Assembly (NCBI RefSeq): GCF_033110285.1
Contig: NZ_CP136995.1
Coordinates: 1,612,001 to 1,676,000 of the forward strand
Length of the DNA stretch: 64,000 nucleotides
DNA from: Ottowia sp. SB7-C50
GTDB taxonomy: Bacteria > Pseudomonadota > Gammaproteobacteria > Burkholderiales > Burkholderiaceae_C
Reading direction: 5' to 3'
The position numbers and the translations under genes are program-made. The notes beneath the pieces were generated by a model. It saw nothing but the letters and a program-made list of their open reading frames with translations, was not told the origin of the DNA and searched no databases. Below, piece by piece: positions 25,514 to 33,376 of the stretch; within the stretch, counting starts at the first letter, position 1, and each line of letters begins with the position of its first letter.

Positions 25514-26452
25514 TCAGGCCGCGGCAGCCGGTGTGCTTTCCAGCACCGCCAGCACGTTGCGCGCCGCGCCCACGCCCATGTTGATGTAGGCGTCGCTCGT
25601 CACGCCGCCAATGTGCGGGCTGAGGACGAAGTTCGGCTCGCCCTGGAACGGGTGGCCGGCGGTCATCGGCTCAACCGCAAAGCTGTCCAGCCCCGCCACA
25701 GCCACCTGGCCCGAACGCACGGCCTGCAGCAGCGCGTCTTCATCGATCAGGCCGCCGCGTGCCGTGTTGACCAGCAGCACGCCGCGCTTGCAGGCGGCCA
25801 GCGTCTGCGCGTTGAGCAGGTTGGCGTTGTCGGCCGTCAGCGGGCAGTGCAGCGAAATGGCGTCGGATTCGCGCCAGATCGTGTCCAGGTCCACGGGGCG
25901 GATGTACGGCGGCAGGTCCTTGGCAAACGGGTCGTGCCCCAGCACCGTCATGCCCATGGCATCGCACATGCGCGCGAAGCGCTGGCCGATGGCGCCCAGG
26001 CCGACCAGGCCAATGGTGCGCCCGCCCAGTTCCACGCTCTTGTGCGTGGCCTTGTCCCAGTGGCCGGCATGCATGCGCGCGTTGAGCGGCACCACCGACT
26101 TGGCGCAGGCCAGCAGCAGCGCCAGCGCCTGCTCGGCCACGGCGGCGGCGTTGGCGCCCACGGCGGCGCGCACTTCGATGCCACGCGCCTTGGCGGCGTC
26201 CTTGTCGATGGTGTCGGTGCCGCTGCCGTGCTTGGAGATCACGCGCAGCGAAGGCGCGGCGTCCATCACGGCCGCGCCGACCTTGCCGTAGCGCACGATC
26301 ATCGCCACCGGGTCGTGCTGGCGGCACAGGGCCACCAGATCCGGCTCGGTGGGCGTCTTGCCGGCGTAAACGATCTCGAAATCGCGCAGGATGTCGAGTG
26401 CCTGCGATGCCAGGTCGGCACCGGTGACGATGAGGGCGGGGCGTGTGCTCAC
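25514..26452 (-). CDS. D-2-hydroxyacid dehydrogenase family protein
   Basis: A 312-residue NAD(P)-dependent dehydrogenase. Rossmann motif GLVGLGAIGQRFARM near residues 147-161; catalytic Arg in NTARGGLIDEDA near 227-238; Glu in the SFAVEPMTAGHP block; His in LSPHIGGVTSDA near 281-292. It would interconvert a 2-hydroxy acid and a 2-keto acid in the cytoplasm, substrate unknown. The GTG start at 26452 was chosen because it overlaps the upstream stop in a GTGA; the open frame continues to 26506 but reads as low-complexity Arg. Confidence 0.85.
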   Translation of the reverse strand: MSTRPALIVTGADLASQALDILRDFEIVYAGKTPTEPDLVALCRQHDPVAMIVRYGKVGAAVMDAAPSLRVISKHGSGTDTIDKDAAKARGIEVRAAVGANAAAVAEQALALLLACAKSVVPLNARMHAGHWDKATHKSVELGGRTIGLVGLGAIGQRFARMCDAMGMTVLGHDPFAKDLPPYIRPVDLDTIWRESDAISLHCPLTADNANLLNAQTLAACKRGVLLVNTARGGLIDEDALLQAVRSGQVAVAGLDSFAVEPMTAGHPFQGEPNFVLSPHIGGVTSDAYINMGVGAARNVLAVLESTPAAAA

Positions 26453-27135
26453 AGCTGTTCTCCTTCTTTCAGTACGCCGGCGGCGCGCAGGGCAGCGGGC
26501 AGCCACTTCGATGCGGTGTCGCCGCGCGAAATCGCGTCCAGCCGCGCGGCCTCATCGGCCACCTTCTTCACGGCCAGCGCCAGCATGGCGGGCGCCTTGG
26601 CGCGCTCGATCACCACCACGCCGTCGGCATCGCCGACCACCAGATCACCCGGGTTCACCACCGCGCCGCCGACGCTGATGGGGTGGTTGATGCGTCCCGG
26701 CACGAACTTGGTCGGCCCGGCGGGGTTGAAGCCCGCGCTGAACACCGGAAAGCCCAGTTCCAGCAGTTCCAGCCGGTCGCGGATCGCGCCATCGACCACC
26801 ACGCCGGCCAGGCCGAGCTTCTTGCAGGCGCTGAGCATCAGCGTGCCCATCAGCGCGGCCGTCTGGTCGCCCTTGCCGTCGATCACCAGCACATCGCCCG
26901 GCTTGGCCAGCGCGATGGCGGCGTGGATCATCAGGTTGTCGCCCGGCCGCACCTCGACCGTGAAGGCCGGCCCGGCCACGGCCATGGTGTGGTGCACCGG
27001 CGCCACGCGCGCATGCATGGTGCCGCGACGGCCGGCCACGTCGGACAGGATGGCGGCCTGGTACTGGGCGGCCTGGGCCACCACGTCGGCGGGAACGCGC
27101 TCGATGTCGCGGATGATTTCGGGGAGTTGGCTCAT
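26449..27135 (-). CDS. RraA / 4-carboxy-4-hydroxy-2-oxoadipate aldolase-like protein
   Basis: A 228-residue RraA-fold protein of the HMG/CHA aldolase type. Features: AGPAFTVEVRPGDNLMIHAA near 54-73, PGDVLVIDGKGDQTAALMG near 78-96 and GVVVDGAIRDRLELLELGFPVF near 110-131, the region with the conserved Gly-x-x-Arg-Asp that holds metal and pyruvate. NPGDLVVGDADGVVVI near 172-187 closes it. Such enzymes cleave 4-hydroxy-2-oxo acids to pyruvate and an oxo acid. Its position beside a dehydrogenase and LigI-like hydrolases fits aromatic or polycarboxylate breakdown; the substrate is not established. Confidence 0.85.
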   Translation of the reverse strand: MSQLPEIIRDIERVPADVVAQAAQYQAAILSDVAGRRGTMHARVAPVHHTMAVAGPAFTVEVRPGDNLMIHAAIALAKPGDVLVIDGKGDQTAALMGTLMLSACKKLGLAGVVVDGAIRDRLELLELGFPVFSAGFNPAGPTKFVPGRINHPISVGGAVVNPGDLVVGDADGVVVIERAKAPAMLALAVKKVADEAARLDAISRGDTASKWLPAALRAAGVLKEGEQL

Positions 27136-27175
27136 GGGATGTTGTTTTGGAAGTGGTTGAGTGGATGGGGGAGCG

Positions 27176-28165
27176 TCAGTCGGCCTTGATGTTTCCCTTG
27201 CGGATCACCTCGGCCCACTTGGCGGAGTCGGACTTCTGCAGGTCGCCCAGTTGCTGCGGCGTGCCGCCGACCAGCGTGACGCCCAGCTTGTCGGCCAGCG
27301 CCACGATGGACGGCTCTTTCAGCGCGGCGTTGATCTCGCGGTTCAGGCGATCCACCACGGCGGCGGGCGTGGCCTTGGGCGCGAACACCGCCTGCCATTG
27401 CTCGACCACGAAGTCCTTGAGGCCGGCTTCGGCCATCGTCGGCACGTTGGGCAATGCCGGCAGGCGCGCCGACGACGTCACGGCCAGCGCGCGCAGGTTG
27501 CCGGCGCGCACATGCGGCAGCGCGGCGGCGGCCGGCGCGAACATGAAGTTGACCTGCTCACTCAGCGTGTCCTGCAGCGCCGGCGTGTCACCCTTGTAGG
27601 GAATGTGGGTGAACTGGGTGCCGGTCTTTTGCTTCAGCAACTCGCCCTGCATCTGCAGGATGGTGCCGTTGCCGCCCGAGGCGAAGGCCAGCTTGCCCGG
27701 CTGCGCCTTGGCGGCTGCAATCAGGTCGGCCACGGTTTGGAACGGCTGCTTGGCGCCGACCACCAGGATGTGCGGGATGGTGCCGAGGGTGACCACGGGC
27801 GCAAAGCTCTGGATCGGGTCGTAGGGCAGCTTGCCCATCAGGTGCGGTGCAATGGCCTGCGGCCCGATGGACGTGCCCAGCAGCGTGTACCCGTCGGGCG
27901 CGGCCTTGGCGACATAGGCGGCGCCAATGGTGCCGGCGGCGCCGGCCTTGTTGTCCACGATGACGTTCGTGCCCAAGGCCTGCGCCACGCGCTGCGCCAG
28001 GTTGCGGCCCAGTACGTCGGTGCTGCCGCCGGGCGGATACGGCACCACCCAGGTAATGGTGCGGCCCGTGGGCCAGGTCTGGGCGTGGGCGGCGGATGCG
28101 AGCAGCGCCAGGCTGCCGACCAGCAGCGCACGCCGGCGCTTGGAGAGCGTGAGAACAGGGGGCAT
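27176..28165 (-). CDS. Bug/TctC-family periplasmic receptor (4)
   Basis: A 329-residue Bug receptor. The signal peptide is basic (LSKRRRALLVGSLALLA) and cleaved near AHAQ. Ligand loops: VVPYPPGGSTDVLGRN near 38-53 and DGYTLLGTSIGPQAI; central THIPYKGDTPALQDTLSEQ. It lies 9 bp downstream of the amidohydrolase start-to-stop junction and 40 bp upstream of the RraA-type gene, in a five-gene minus-strand run with Bug 5, the second amidohydrolase, RraA and the dehydrogenase. Most likely captures the substrate those enzymes process. Confidence 0.92.
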   Translation of the reverse strand: MPPVLTLSKRRRALLVGSLALLASAAHAQTWPTGRTITWVVPYPPGGSTDVLGRNLAQRVAQALGTNVIVDNKAGAAGTIGAAYVAKAAPDGYTLLGTSIGPQAIAPHLMGKLPYDPIQSFAPVVTLGTIPHILVVGAKQPFQTVADLIAAAKAQPGKLAFASGGNGTILQMQGELLKQKTGTQFTHIPYKGDTPALQDTLSEQVNFMFAPAAAALPHVRAGNLRALAVTSSARLPALPNVPTMAEAGLKDFVVEQWQAVFAPKATPAAVVDRLNREINAALKEPSIVALADKLGVTLVGGTPQQLGDLQKSDSAKWAEVIRKGNIKAD

Positions 28166-28174
28166 GACGGTCCT

Positions 28175-29071
28175 TCAGTGAGACGTGGGCGCCGATGGAA
28201 AGTCGTACAGGCGCTGGGGGTTGTGAACGAGAATTTGCGCGAGCGCCGCGGCGTCGCCTGCCCAGCGCGCCAGATGGTCGAGCTGGCGCGCGTCGTCGGG
28301 CAGCGGCTGCAGGCCGGCCGATGCCGTGGCGTGCGGCCAGTCGCTGCCCCACAGCACCCGGTCGGGCGCGACGTCGAGGTAGCTGCGGGCCAGCGCGTGC
28401 AGGCCGGGGTCGTCCACCGAGCCGCTGGCGCTGACGATGTAGCCGCCCGACAGCTTGATCCAGGCACGGCCTTCCGCCAGCAATTGAAGCAGCAGCAGGT
28501 GGGCGGGCCGGTGCGCGTCGGCGCCGGGCTGGATGCGGCCGAAATGGTCGAACACCAGCGGCACGGGCGACTGGCGCAGCACGTTGCCGAGCGTGGCCAG
28601 CACTTCCGGCGCCATCAGCAACTGCAGGTGCCAGCCTAGGTCGGCCAAGCGGCGCGACAGCGGGACGATGGCGTCCACGCTGCCCGACACGCCCAGCGAC
28701 AGGTTGAGCCGCGCGCCACGCACGCCGGCGTCGTGCAGGCGTTGCAGTTCGGCATCGCTTTCGCTGCCGTCGATGACGGCGATGCCGCGCGCCTGCGGCC
28801 CCAACCGATGCAGCGCGTCCAGCAGGCTGCGGTTGTCGGTGCCGTAGGTCGATGGCGTGACGACCACGGTGCGCGCCGTGCCCAGTCGCCGCTGCAGCAG
28901 TCGATAGTCATCGACCGATGCGTCGGGCGGCCGCAGGCGCGCACCGGCGACGGCGGGGTAGGCGCTGTCGTAGACGTGCATGTGGCAGTCGCAGGCCAGG
29001 GGCGGCGGCACGAAACCTGGCGGCTGCGTGCCCGCCGAAAACGGCACGGCGGTGCGAGCGGTAGCCATCAT
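28175..29071 (-). CDS. Amidohydrolase (LigI-like), paralogue 2
   Basis: A 298-residue TIM-barrel hydrolase, paralogue of the one at 21399-22283. Metal-binding CDCHMHVYD near residues 28-36, VVVTPSTYGTDNRSLLDAL near 70-88, LVFDHFGRIQPGAD near 176-189 and VLWGSDWPHATAS near 243-255. Two adjacent ATGs (29071 and 29068) are possible starts. It has a longer N-terminus than its paralogue. Presumably hydrolyses a pyrone-like or lactone dicarboxylate; which one is unknown. Confidence 0.85.
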   Translation of the reverse strand: MMATARTAVPFSAGTQPPGFVPPPLACDCHMHVYDSAYPAVAGARLRPPDASVDDYRLLQRRLGTARTVVVTPSTYGTDNRSLLDALHRLGPQARGIAVIDGSESDAELQRLHDAGVRGARLNLSLGVSGSVDAIVPLSRRLADLGWHLQLLMAPEVLATLGNVLRQSPVPLVFDHFGRIQPGADAHRPAHLLLLQLLAEGRAWIKLSGGYIVSASGSVDDPGLHALARSYLDVAPDRVLWGSDWPHATASAGLQPLPDDARQLDHLARWAGDAAALAQILVHNPQRLYDFPSAPTSH

Positions 29072-29099
29072 GGCCTGCCAGCGGGCTGCGCGGTGGGAA

Positions 29100-30065
29100 T
29101 CAGTCGACCTTGGCGCCCGATTCCTTGACGATGCGTCCCCAGCGGACGATGTCGTCGCGGATCAGCTTGCCGAACTGGTCGGCGCTGCTGCCGGCCACGT
29201 CCGCGCCCTGGTCGCCGAGCTTCTTCTGCAACTGGGCGTCGGCCAGCGCCTTCTGGATGTCGGCGTTGAACTTGGCGACCACGTCCTTGGGCAGGTTGGC
29301 CGGGCCGAGGATGCCGAACCACGTGACGGCCTCGAAGCCCTTGTAGCCCGATTCGGCCACCGTGGGCACCTGCGGCAGGTCGTCGGCGCGCTTGGCGGAC
29401 GTGACGGCCAGCGGGCGCATCTTGCCGTTCTTGATGTGGCCGATCAGCGTGGGGATGGACGACACGTACATGTGCACCTGGCCGCTGATCACGTCGGTGG
29501 CACCCTGGGCCGCACCCTTGTAGGGGATGTGCACCAGCTTGATGCCGGCTTCCTTTTGCAGCGATTCGGCCGCCAGGTGGGCCACCGTGCCGTTGCCCGA
29601 CGTCGCGTAGTTGATGGTGCCCGGCTTGGCCTTGGCGGCGGCCACCACCTCGGCCAGCGTCTTGTAGGGCGAATTGGCGCCCACCACCAGCGCCAGCGGC
29701 GCGCTGGCGACCAGGCTGACGGGGGTCAGGTCCTTCACCGGGTCGTAGGGCAGCTTGCTGTACAGCGTGGGGTTGATGGCTAGGTTGCTGGTCTGGCCGA
29801 TGACGAAGGTGTAGCCGTCGGGCTGCGACTTGGCCACGGCGTCGACGCCCAGGTTGCCGCCCGAGCCGGGCTTGTTCTCGACCACGAAGGTGTAGCCCGA
29901 CGTGGCCAGCTTGTTCGTCACTTCGCGCGCAATGGCGTCGGTGCCGCCGCCGGCCGGGAAGGGCACGATCAGGCGCACGGGCTTGGCGGGCCACGCCTGG
30001 GCTTGGGCGGCGCAGGCCAGGGCGAGAAGGGCGGCGCCGAATGTGGCGCGGCGGAATGTCGTCAT
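29100..30065 (-). CDS. Bug/TctC-family periplasmic receptor (5)
   Basis: A 321-residue Bug receptor from the ATG at 30065, signal peptide cleaved near ACAAQAQA. Ligand loops: VPFPAGGGTDAIARE near 37-51 and DGYTFVIGQTSNLAINP; VHIPYKGAAQGATDVISGQ near 180-198. First gene of the minus-strand run that continues with amidohydrolase 2, Bug 4, RraA and the dehydrogenase. It starts 112 bp from the divergent IclR gene, so the whole run is the likely regulatory target of that protein. Confidence 0.92.
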   Translation of the reverse strand: MTTFRRATFGAALLALACAAQAQAWPAKPVRLIVPFPAGGGTDAIAREVTNKLATSGYTFVVENKPGSGGNLGVDAVAKSQPDGYTFVIGQTSNLAINPTLYSKLPYDPVKDLTPVSLVASAPLALVVGANSPYKTLAEVVAAAKAKPGTINYATSGNGTVAHLAAESLQKEAGIKLVHIPYKGAAQGATDVISGQVHMYVSSIPTLIGHIKNGKMRPLAVTSAKRADDLPQVPTVAESGYKGFEAVTWFGILGPANLPKDVVAKFNADIQKALADAQLQKKLGDQGADVAGSSADQFGKLIRDDIVRWGRIVKESGAKVD

Positions 30066-30117
30066 GGGTCTTGTCTCCAGAAAGGGCGCCGCACCAAGGT
30101 GGCGTCGCTTGCGGCGT

Positions 30118-30146
30118 ATCGTAGGCAGGCGTTGCGATAGGTACAA
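30118..30146 (-). promoter_or_regulatory. Candidate sigma-70 promoter for the Bug 5 operon
   Basis: On the minus strand TTGTAC (30146-30141), 17 bases, then TACGAT (30123-30118): a plausible -35/-10 pair with ideal spacing, about 50 bases upstream of the Bug 5 start. A perfect 8-bp palindrome GGTGCACC (30170-30177) sits against the iclR start codon and could be part of an operator. Neither has been tested. Confidence 0.4.
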
Positions 30147-30177
30147 TAGCGGTGCGTCTAGTGAAACGGGGTGCACC

Positions 30178-30936
30178 ATGGGAAACGAATCCGGCGCGGC
30201 GTTGGCCGCACCAGAAGGCGGCGGCGTGACCGCTGTGACGCGCGCGCTGTCGCTGATGGAGGCGTACGAGGTGGGTGAATCGGCCCTGTCGCTGGCCGAG
30301 TTGAGCCGCCGCACGGCGATGCACAAGACCACTGTGCTGCGGCTGGCGCGCACGCTGGCGGCGTCGCACTACATGGTGCAGACCGACTCAGGCCAGTGGC
30401 GGCTGGGCCCGGCGGCGGGCTGGCTGGGCACGCGCTACCAGGCGGGCTTCGACGTCAACAACGTGGTCGAGCCGACGCTGCGCGCGCTGGTGGCCGAAAC
30501 GGGCGAGAGCGCGTCGTTCTATGTGCGCGAGGGCGACATCCGTGCCTGCGTGTCGCGCGTGGAAGGCCCGCAGTCGGTGCGCCACCACGTGCGCATCGGC
30601 GAGCGCCTGCCGCTGGACCAGGGCGCGCCGGGCCGGGTGATCCTGGCGTTCAGCGGCGCACGCGGCGAGCCGTACGAATCGATCCGCCAGTGCGGCTACC
30701 ACCTGTCGATGGGCGAGCGCGAGCCCGAGGTGTCGAGCGTGGCGGCGCCGGTGTTCGCGCTCAACTGGAAGCTGCTGGGCTCGATGTGCATCTCGGGCCC
30801 GACGGCGCGGCTGACGCGCGCCAGGCTCGATCAACACGCCCAGACGGTGATGACGGCGGCCAACCAGCTGTCGTACGCGCTGGCCGGCAGCCGCTCGGCC
30901 GCCACGCCGGTGGCGGTGTCGCGCTGGCACCCGTGA
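30178..30936 (+). CDS. IclR-family transcriptional regulator
   Basis: A 252-residue regulator. The N-terminal winged helix-turn-helix is at about residues 15-75 (AVTRALSLMEAYEVGES, LSLAELSRRTAMHKTTVLRLARTL, with the recognition helix MHKTTVLRLART). A C-terminal effector-binding IclR domain (about 85-245; VRIGERLPLDQGAPGRVILAF and SVAAPVF) follows. Family members sense small aromatic or carboxylic acids and repress or activate adjacent catabolic genes. Divergent from the Bug 5 operon and convergent with Bug 6, so it most likely controls the 25514-30065 run in response to a pathway metabolite. Confidence 0.9.
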   Translation: MGNESGAALAAPEGGGVTAVTRALSLMEAYEVGESALSLAELSRRTAMHKTTVLRLARTLAASHYMVQTDSGQWRLGPAAGWLGTRYQAGFDVNNVVEPTLRALVAETGESASFYVREGDIRACVSRVEGPQSVRHHVRIGERLPLDQGAPGRVILAFSGARGEPYESIRQCGYHLSMGEREPEVSSVAAPVFALNWKLLGSMCISGPTARLTRARLDQHAQTVMTAANQLSYALAGSRSAATPVAVSRWHP

Positions 30937-30949
30937 AGGGCGCAGACTC

Positions 30950-31930
30950 CTAATCCAGCGTCACCCCGGCGGCCTTCACCACCTGGCCCAGGCGCACCGC
31001 TTCCTTGCGGATCAGATCGCCAAACTGCTGCGGCGTGCCGCCCACCACGGGCGTGCCGATGGCTTCCCATTTCTTGCGGAACTCGGGCTCGTTGAAGATC
31101 GCGTTCAGCGTGCCGTTGAGTTTGGCGACGATGGGCGCCGGCGTGCCCGCGCGCACGGCAATGCCGTGCCAGCCGGTGACTTCGTAGCCGTCGATGCCAG
31201 CTTCATGCAGCGTCGGCACCTGCGGCAGTTGCGGGCTGCGGCGCGCCGACGTCACGGCCAGCGGCACCAGCTTGCCGGCCTGGATGTGCGGCAGCGAACT
31301 GCCCAGCACGTCGAACATCACCTGCACCTGCCCGCCCAGCAGGTCGTTCAGCGCCGGGCCGGCACCCTTGTAGGGGATGTGCGGCATCTTGGTGCCGACC
31401 TGCGTGTTGAAGATTTCGCCCGCCAGGTGCTGCGGCGTGCCGTTGCCGGCCGACGCGAAGGCCAGCCGGCTGTCGGGCTTCTTCACCGCGGCGATCAGGC
31501 CCTTCACGTCCTTGATGCCGGTGGACGGATGCACTTCCAGCACCAGCGGGAAGGCCGAGATCTGGATGACGGGCGCCAGGTCCTTCTGCGGGTCGAAGGG
31601 CATGCTCTTGTACAGCGACGGGTTCACCGCCATCGGCCCGCTGGCGGCCAGCAGCAGCGTGTGCCCGTCGGCCGGCGCCTGCCGGGCGACCTCGGCGCTG
31701 CCGACGTTGCCGCCCGCGCCAGCCTTGTTCTCGATCACCACGGTGGCGCCCAGGCGCGACTGCAGTTCGGGCTGCAGCGCGCGTGCCATCAGGTCCGTCG
31801 GGCCGCCCGGCGGGTAGGGCACGACGAAGCGGATCACCTTGCTGGGCCAGCCGTCCTGCGCGGCGGCCGCGCCAGCGGCGACCAGCAAGGCGGCCGTGAG
31901 GGCGGCCTTGGCCCGTGTCTTGATGTGCAT
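30950..31930 (-). CDS. Bug/TctC-family periplasmic receptor (6)
   Basis: A 326-residue Bug receptor with a signal peptide cleaved near GAAAAQ. Ligand loops: VPYPPGGPTDLMARA near 38-52 and DGHTLLLAASGPMAVNP; PHIPYKGAGPALNDLLGGQ near 181-199. It stops 14 bp beyond the convergent iclR stop. It is preceded by the ModA-like gene on the same strand (36 bp gap), so the two are probably co-transcribed, separately from the rest of the cluster. Confidence 0.92.
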   Translation of the reverse strand: MHIKTRAKAALTAALLVAAGAAAAQDGWPSKVIRFVVPYPPGGPTDLMARALQPELQSRLGATVVIENKAGAGGNVGSAEVARQAPADGHTLLLAASGPMAVNPSLYKSMPFDPQKDLAPVIQISAFPLVLEVHPSTGIKDVKGLIAAVKKPDSRLAFASAGNGTPQHLAGEIFNTQVGTKMPHIPYKGAGPALNDLLGGQVQVMFDVLGSSLPHIQAGKLVPLAVTSARRSPQLPQVPTLHEAGIDGYEVTGWHGIAVRAGTPAPIVAKLNGTLNAIFNEPEFRKKWEAIGTPVVGGTPQQFGDLIRKEAVRLGQVVKAAGVTLD

Positions 31931-31966
31931 GCGTGTCTCCTGTGTGAATTTGTGGGTGAACGAGGC

Positions 31967-32650
31967 TCAGGCGGCGTCCATGCCGTGCGCGCGCTTGGTG
32001 GCCGCCGTGCCGGGCGACGCCAGATGCACCAGCAGCGCCCGCACTGCGTCGGGTTGGTGGGACGTGGCCGCCACGCCGCCTGAAAAAATGGTGGTGATCT
32101 GGATCGCGTCCGGCAGCGGGCCGAGCACGTCGATGCCCGGCAGATGCATCAGCTCACTCAGCTGCTGAAAGCCCAGTTCCACCTCGCCCGTGGCAACCAG
32201 CGCGCCCACCGGCGTGCCAGGCGGCGGCGTCACCAACTTGGCGTTGACGGCGTCGGCAATCCCCCATCGCTCGAACAGGTGCGCCAGCGCCACGCCGCTC
32301 GGCCCGGTGGAATAGCCCAGCGTGCGCGCGGCCAGCACGGCAGCCTTGACGCCGTCTTCGCTGGCAATGTCGGGCCGGGCGGCGCCCGCGCGCACGGCCA
32401 CCGCCACGCCGGAGCGCACCACGTCGACGCGGCTGCCCGCCAGCACGTGGCCGCCGGCAATCAGCTTGTCGATGGCGTCCGAGCCCAGCAACACGGCGTC
32501 GAACGCCTCGCCGGCCGCCACACGCTTCGCCGCGTCCACGCCGCCGACCGATTCGAGCGCCACCGTGGCGTCGGCGTAGCTGGCCAGCAGGTCTGACAGC
32601 AGCAGCCGGGTGGCCATGGACGAGATCAGGCGAAGCGTGGGTGGGGTCAT
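31967..32650 (-). CDS. ModA-like extracellular-type binding protein without signal peptide
   Basis: A 227-residue type-2 periplasmic-binding fold related to molybdate-binding proteins (LRLISSMATRLLLSDLLASY at the N-terminus, then FDAVLLGSDAIDKLIAGGHV near 51-70). The C-terminal half contains TGEVELGFQQLSELMHLPGIDVLGPLP. The start at 32650 gives the mature-type N-terminus directly, and I find no hydrophobic leader upstream in frame. It may act in the cytoplasm, or the annotated start may be missing a leader. Ligand unknown. Confidence 0.75.
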   Translation of the reverse strand: MTPPTLRLISSMATRLLLSDLLASYADATVALESVGGVDAAKRVAAGEAFDAVLLGSDAIDKLIAGGHVLAGSRVDVVRSGVAVAVRAGAARPDIASEDGVKAAVLAARTLGYSTGPSGVALAHLFERWGIADAVNAKLVTPPPGTPVGALVATGEVELGFQQLSELMHLPGIDVLGPLPDAIQITTIFSGGVAATSHQPDAVRALLVHLASPGTAATKRAHGMDAA

Positions 32651-32673
32651 GATGGTTTGGTGGTAAAAAAGGG

Positions 32674-32719
32674 CTGCAGCGCCTTCTGGTATTGCGCAGG
32701 AAGCTATCAAATAAAGAGT
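32674..32719 (-). repeat. Short palindromic repeat before the ModA-like gene
   Basis: TGCAGCGCCTTCTGGTATTG then CGCAGGAAGCTATCAAATAA, a clear copy in the minus orientation. The remainder of the 32651-32896 gap shows no gene. Confidence 0.7.
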
Positions 32720-32896
32720 GAATCAGCAGGCGGGCAAGACCCCATTGTGCCCAGTCATGGCGCCGCTGCGAATGGGCTGCCGCGGGTGGGGTGGCCTTTG
32801 CGCCGCAGTTCTGGCACCATGCTTTCCGTCGGCAGGCCCCGCGTTGGGGGGGCCAGCCGCGCAAGCACCAAAAAACCATTTCTGGAGGTGATCACG

Positions 32897-33337
32897 ATGC
32901 CCACCGTCGCCGATATCCTGTACGACCGCAAGGACGCACCGCTGGCTGCGCTGCCCCCCACCGCCACGGTGCGCGAGGCACTGCAGATGATGGCCGACCG
33001 CGACATCGGCTCGGTGCTCATCATCCAGGGCGATTCGCTGCTGGGCCTGTTCACCGAGCGCGACTACGCGCGCAAGATCGCGCTCAAGGGCCTGTCGTCC
33101 AACGACGCGCTGCTGATGAACGTGATGAGCGCCAAGCTCTACGTCGTCAGCCCGCGCCAGACCGCCGAAGAGTGCATGGGCATCATGACCCACGGGCGCA
33201 CGCGGCACCTGCCGGTGGTCGATGGCGGCCAGCTGCTCGGCCTGGTGTCGATCGGCGACCTGGTCAACGCCATGATGAACAAGCAGCGCTTCCTCATCTC
33301 GCAGCTCGAAAGCTACATCGCCGGCGACCTGGCCTGA
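32897..33337 (+). CDS. CBS-domain pair protein
   Basis: A 146-residue cytoplasmic protein with two CBS domains in tandem (about residues 10-65: ATVREALQMMADRDIGSVLII and 75-130: QTAEECMGIMTHGRTRHLPVVDGGQLLGLVSIGDLV). CBS pairs bind adenine nucleotides and regulate partner proteins. No other domain is attached. ATG at 32897 with GGAGG about 10 bases upstream. No partner can be inferred from the neighbours. Confidence 0.9.
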   Translation: MPTVADILYDRKDAPLAALPPTATVREALQMMADRDIGSVLIIQGDSLLGLFTERDYARKIALKGLSSNDALLMNVMSAKLYVVSPRQTAEECMGIMTHGRTRHLPVVDGGQLLGLVSIGDLVNAMMNKQRFLISQLESYIAGDLA

Positions 33338-33376
33338 CCGCGGCAGGGTGATGCGCCGGCGCCGATAATCCGGCGC

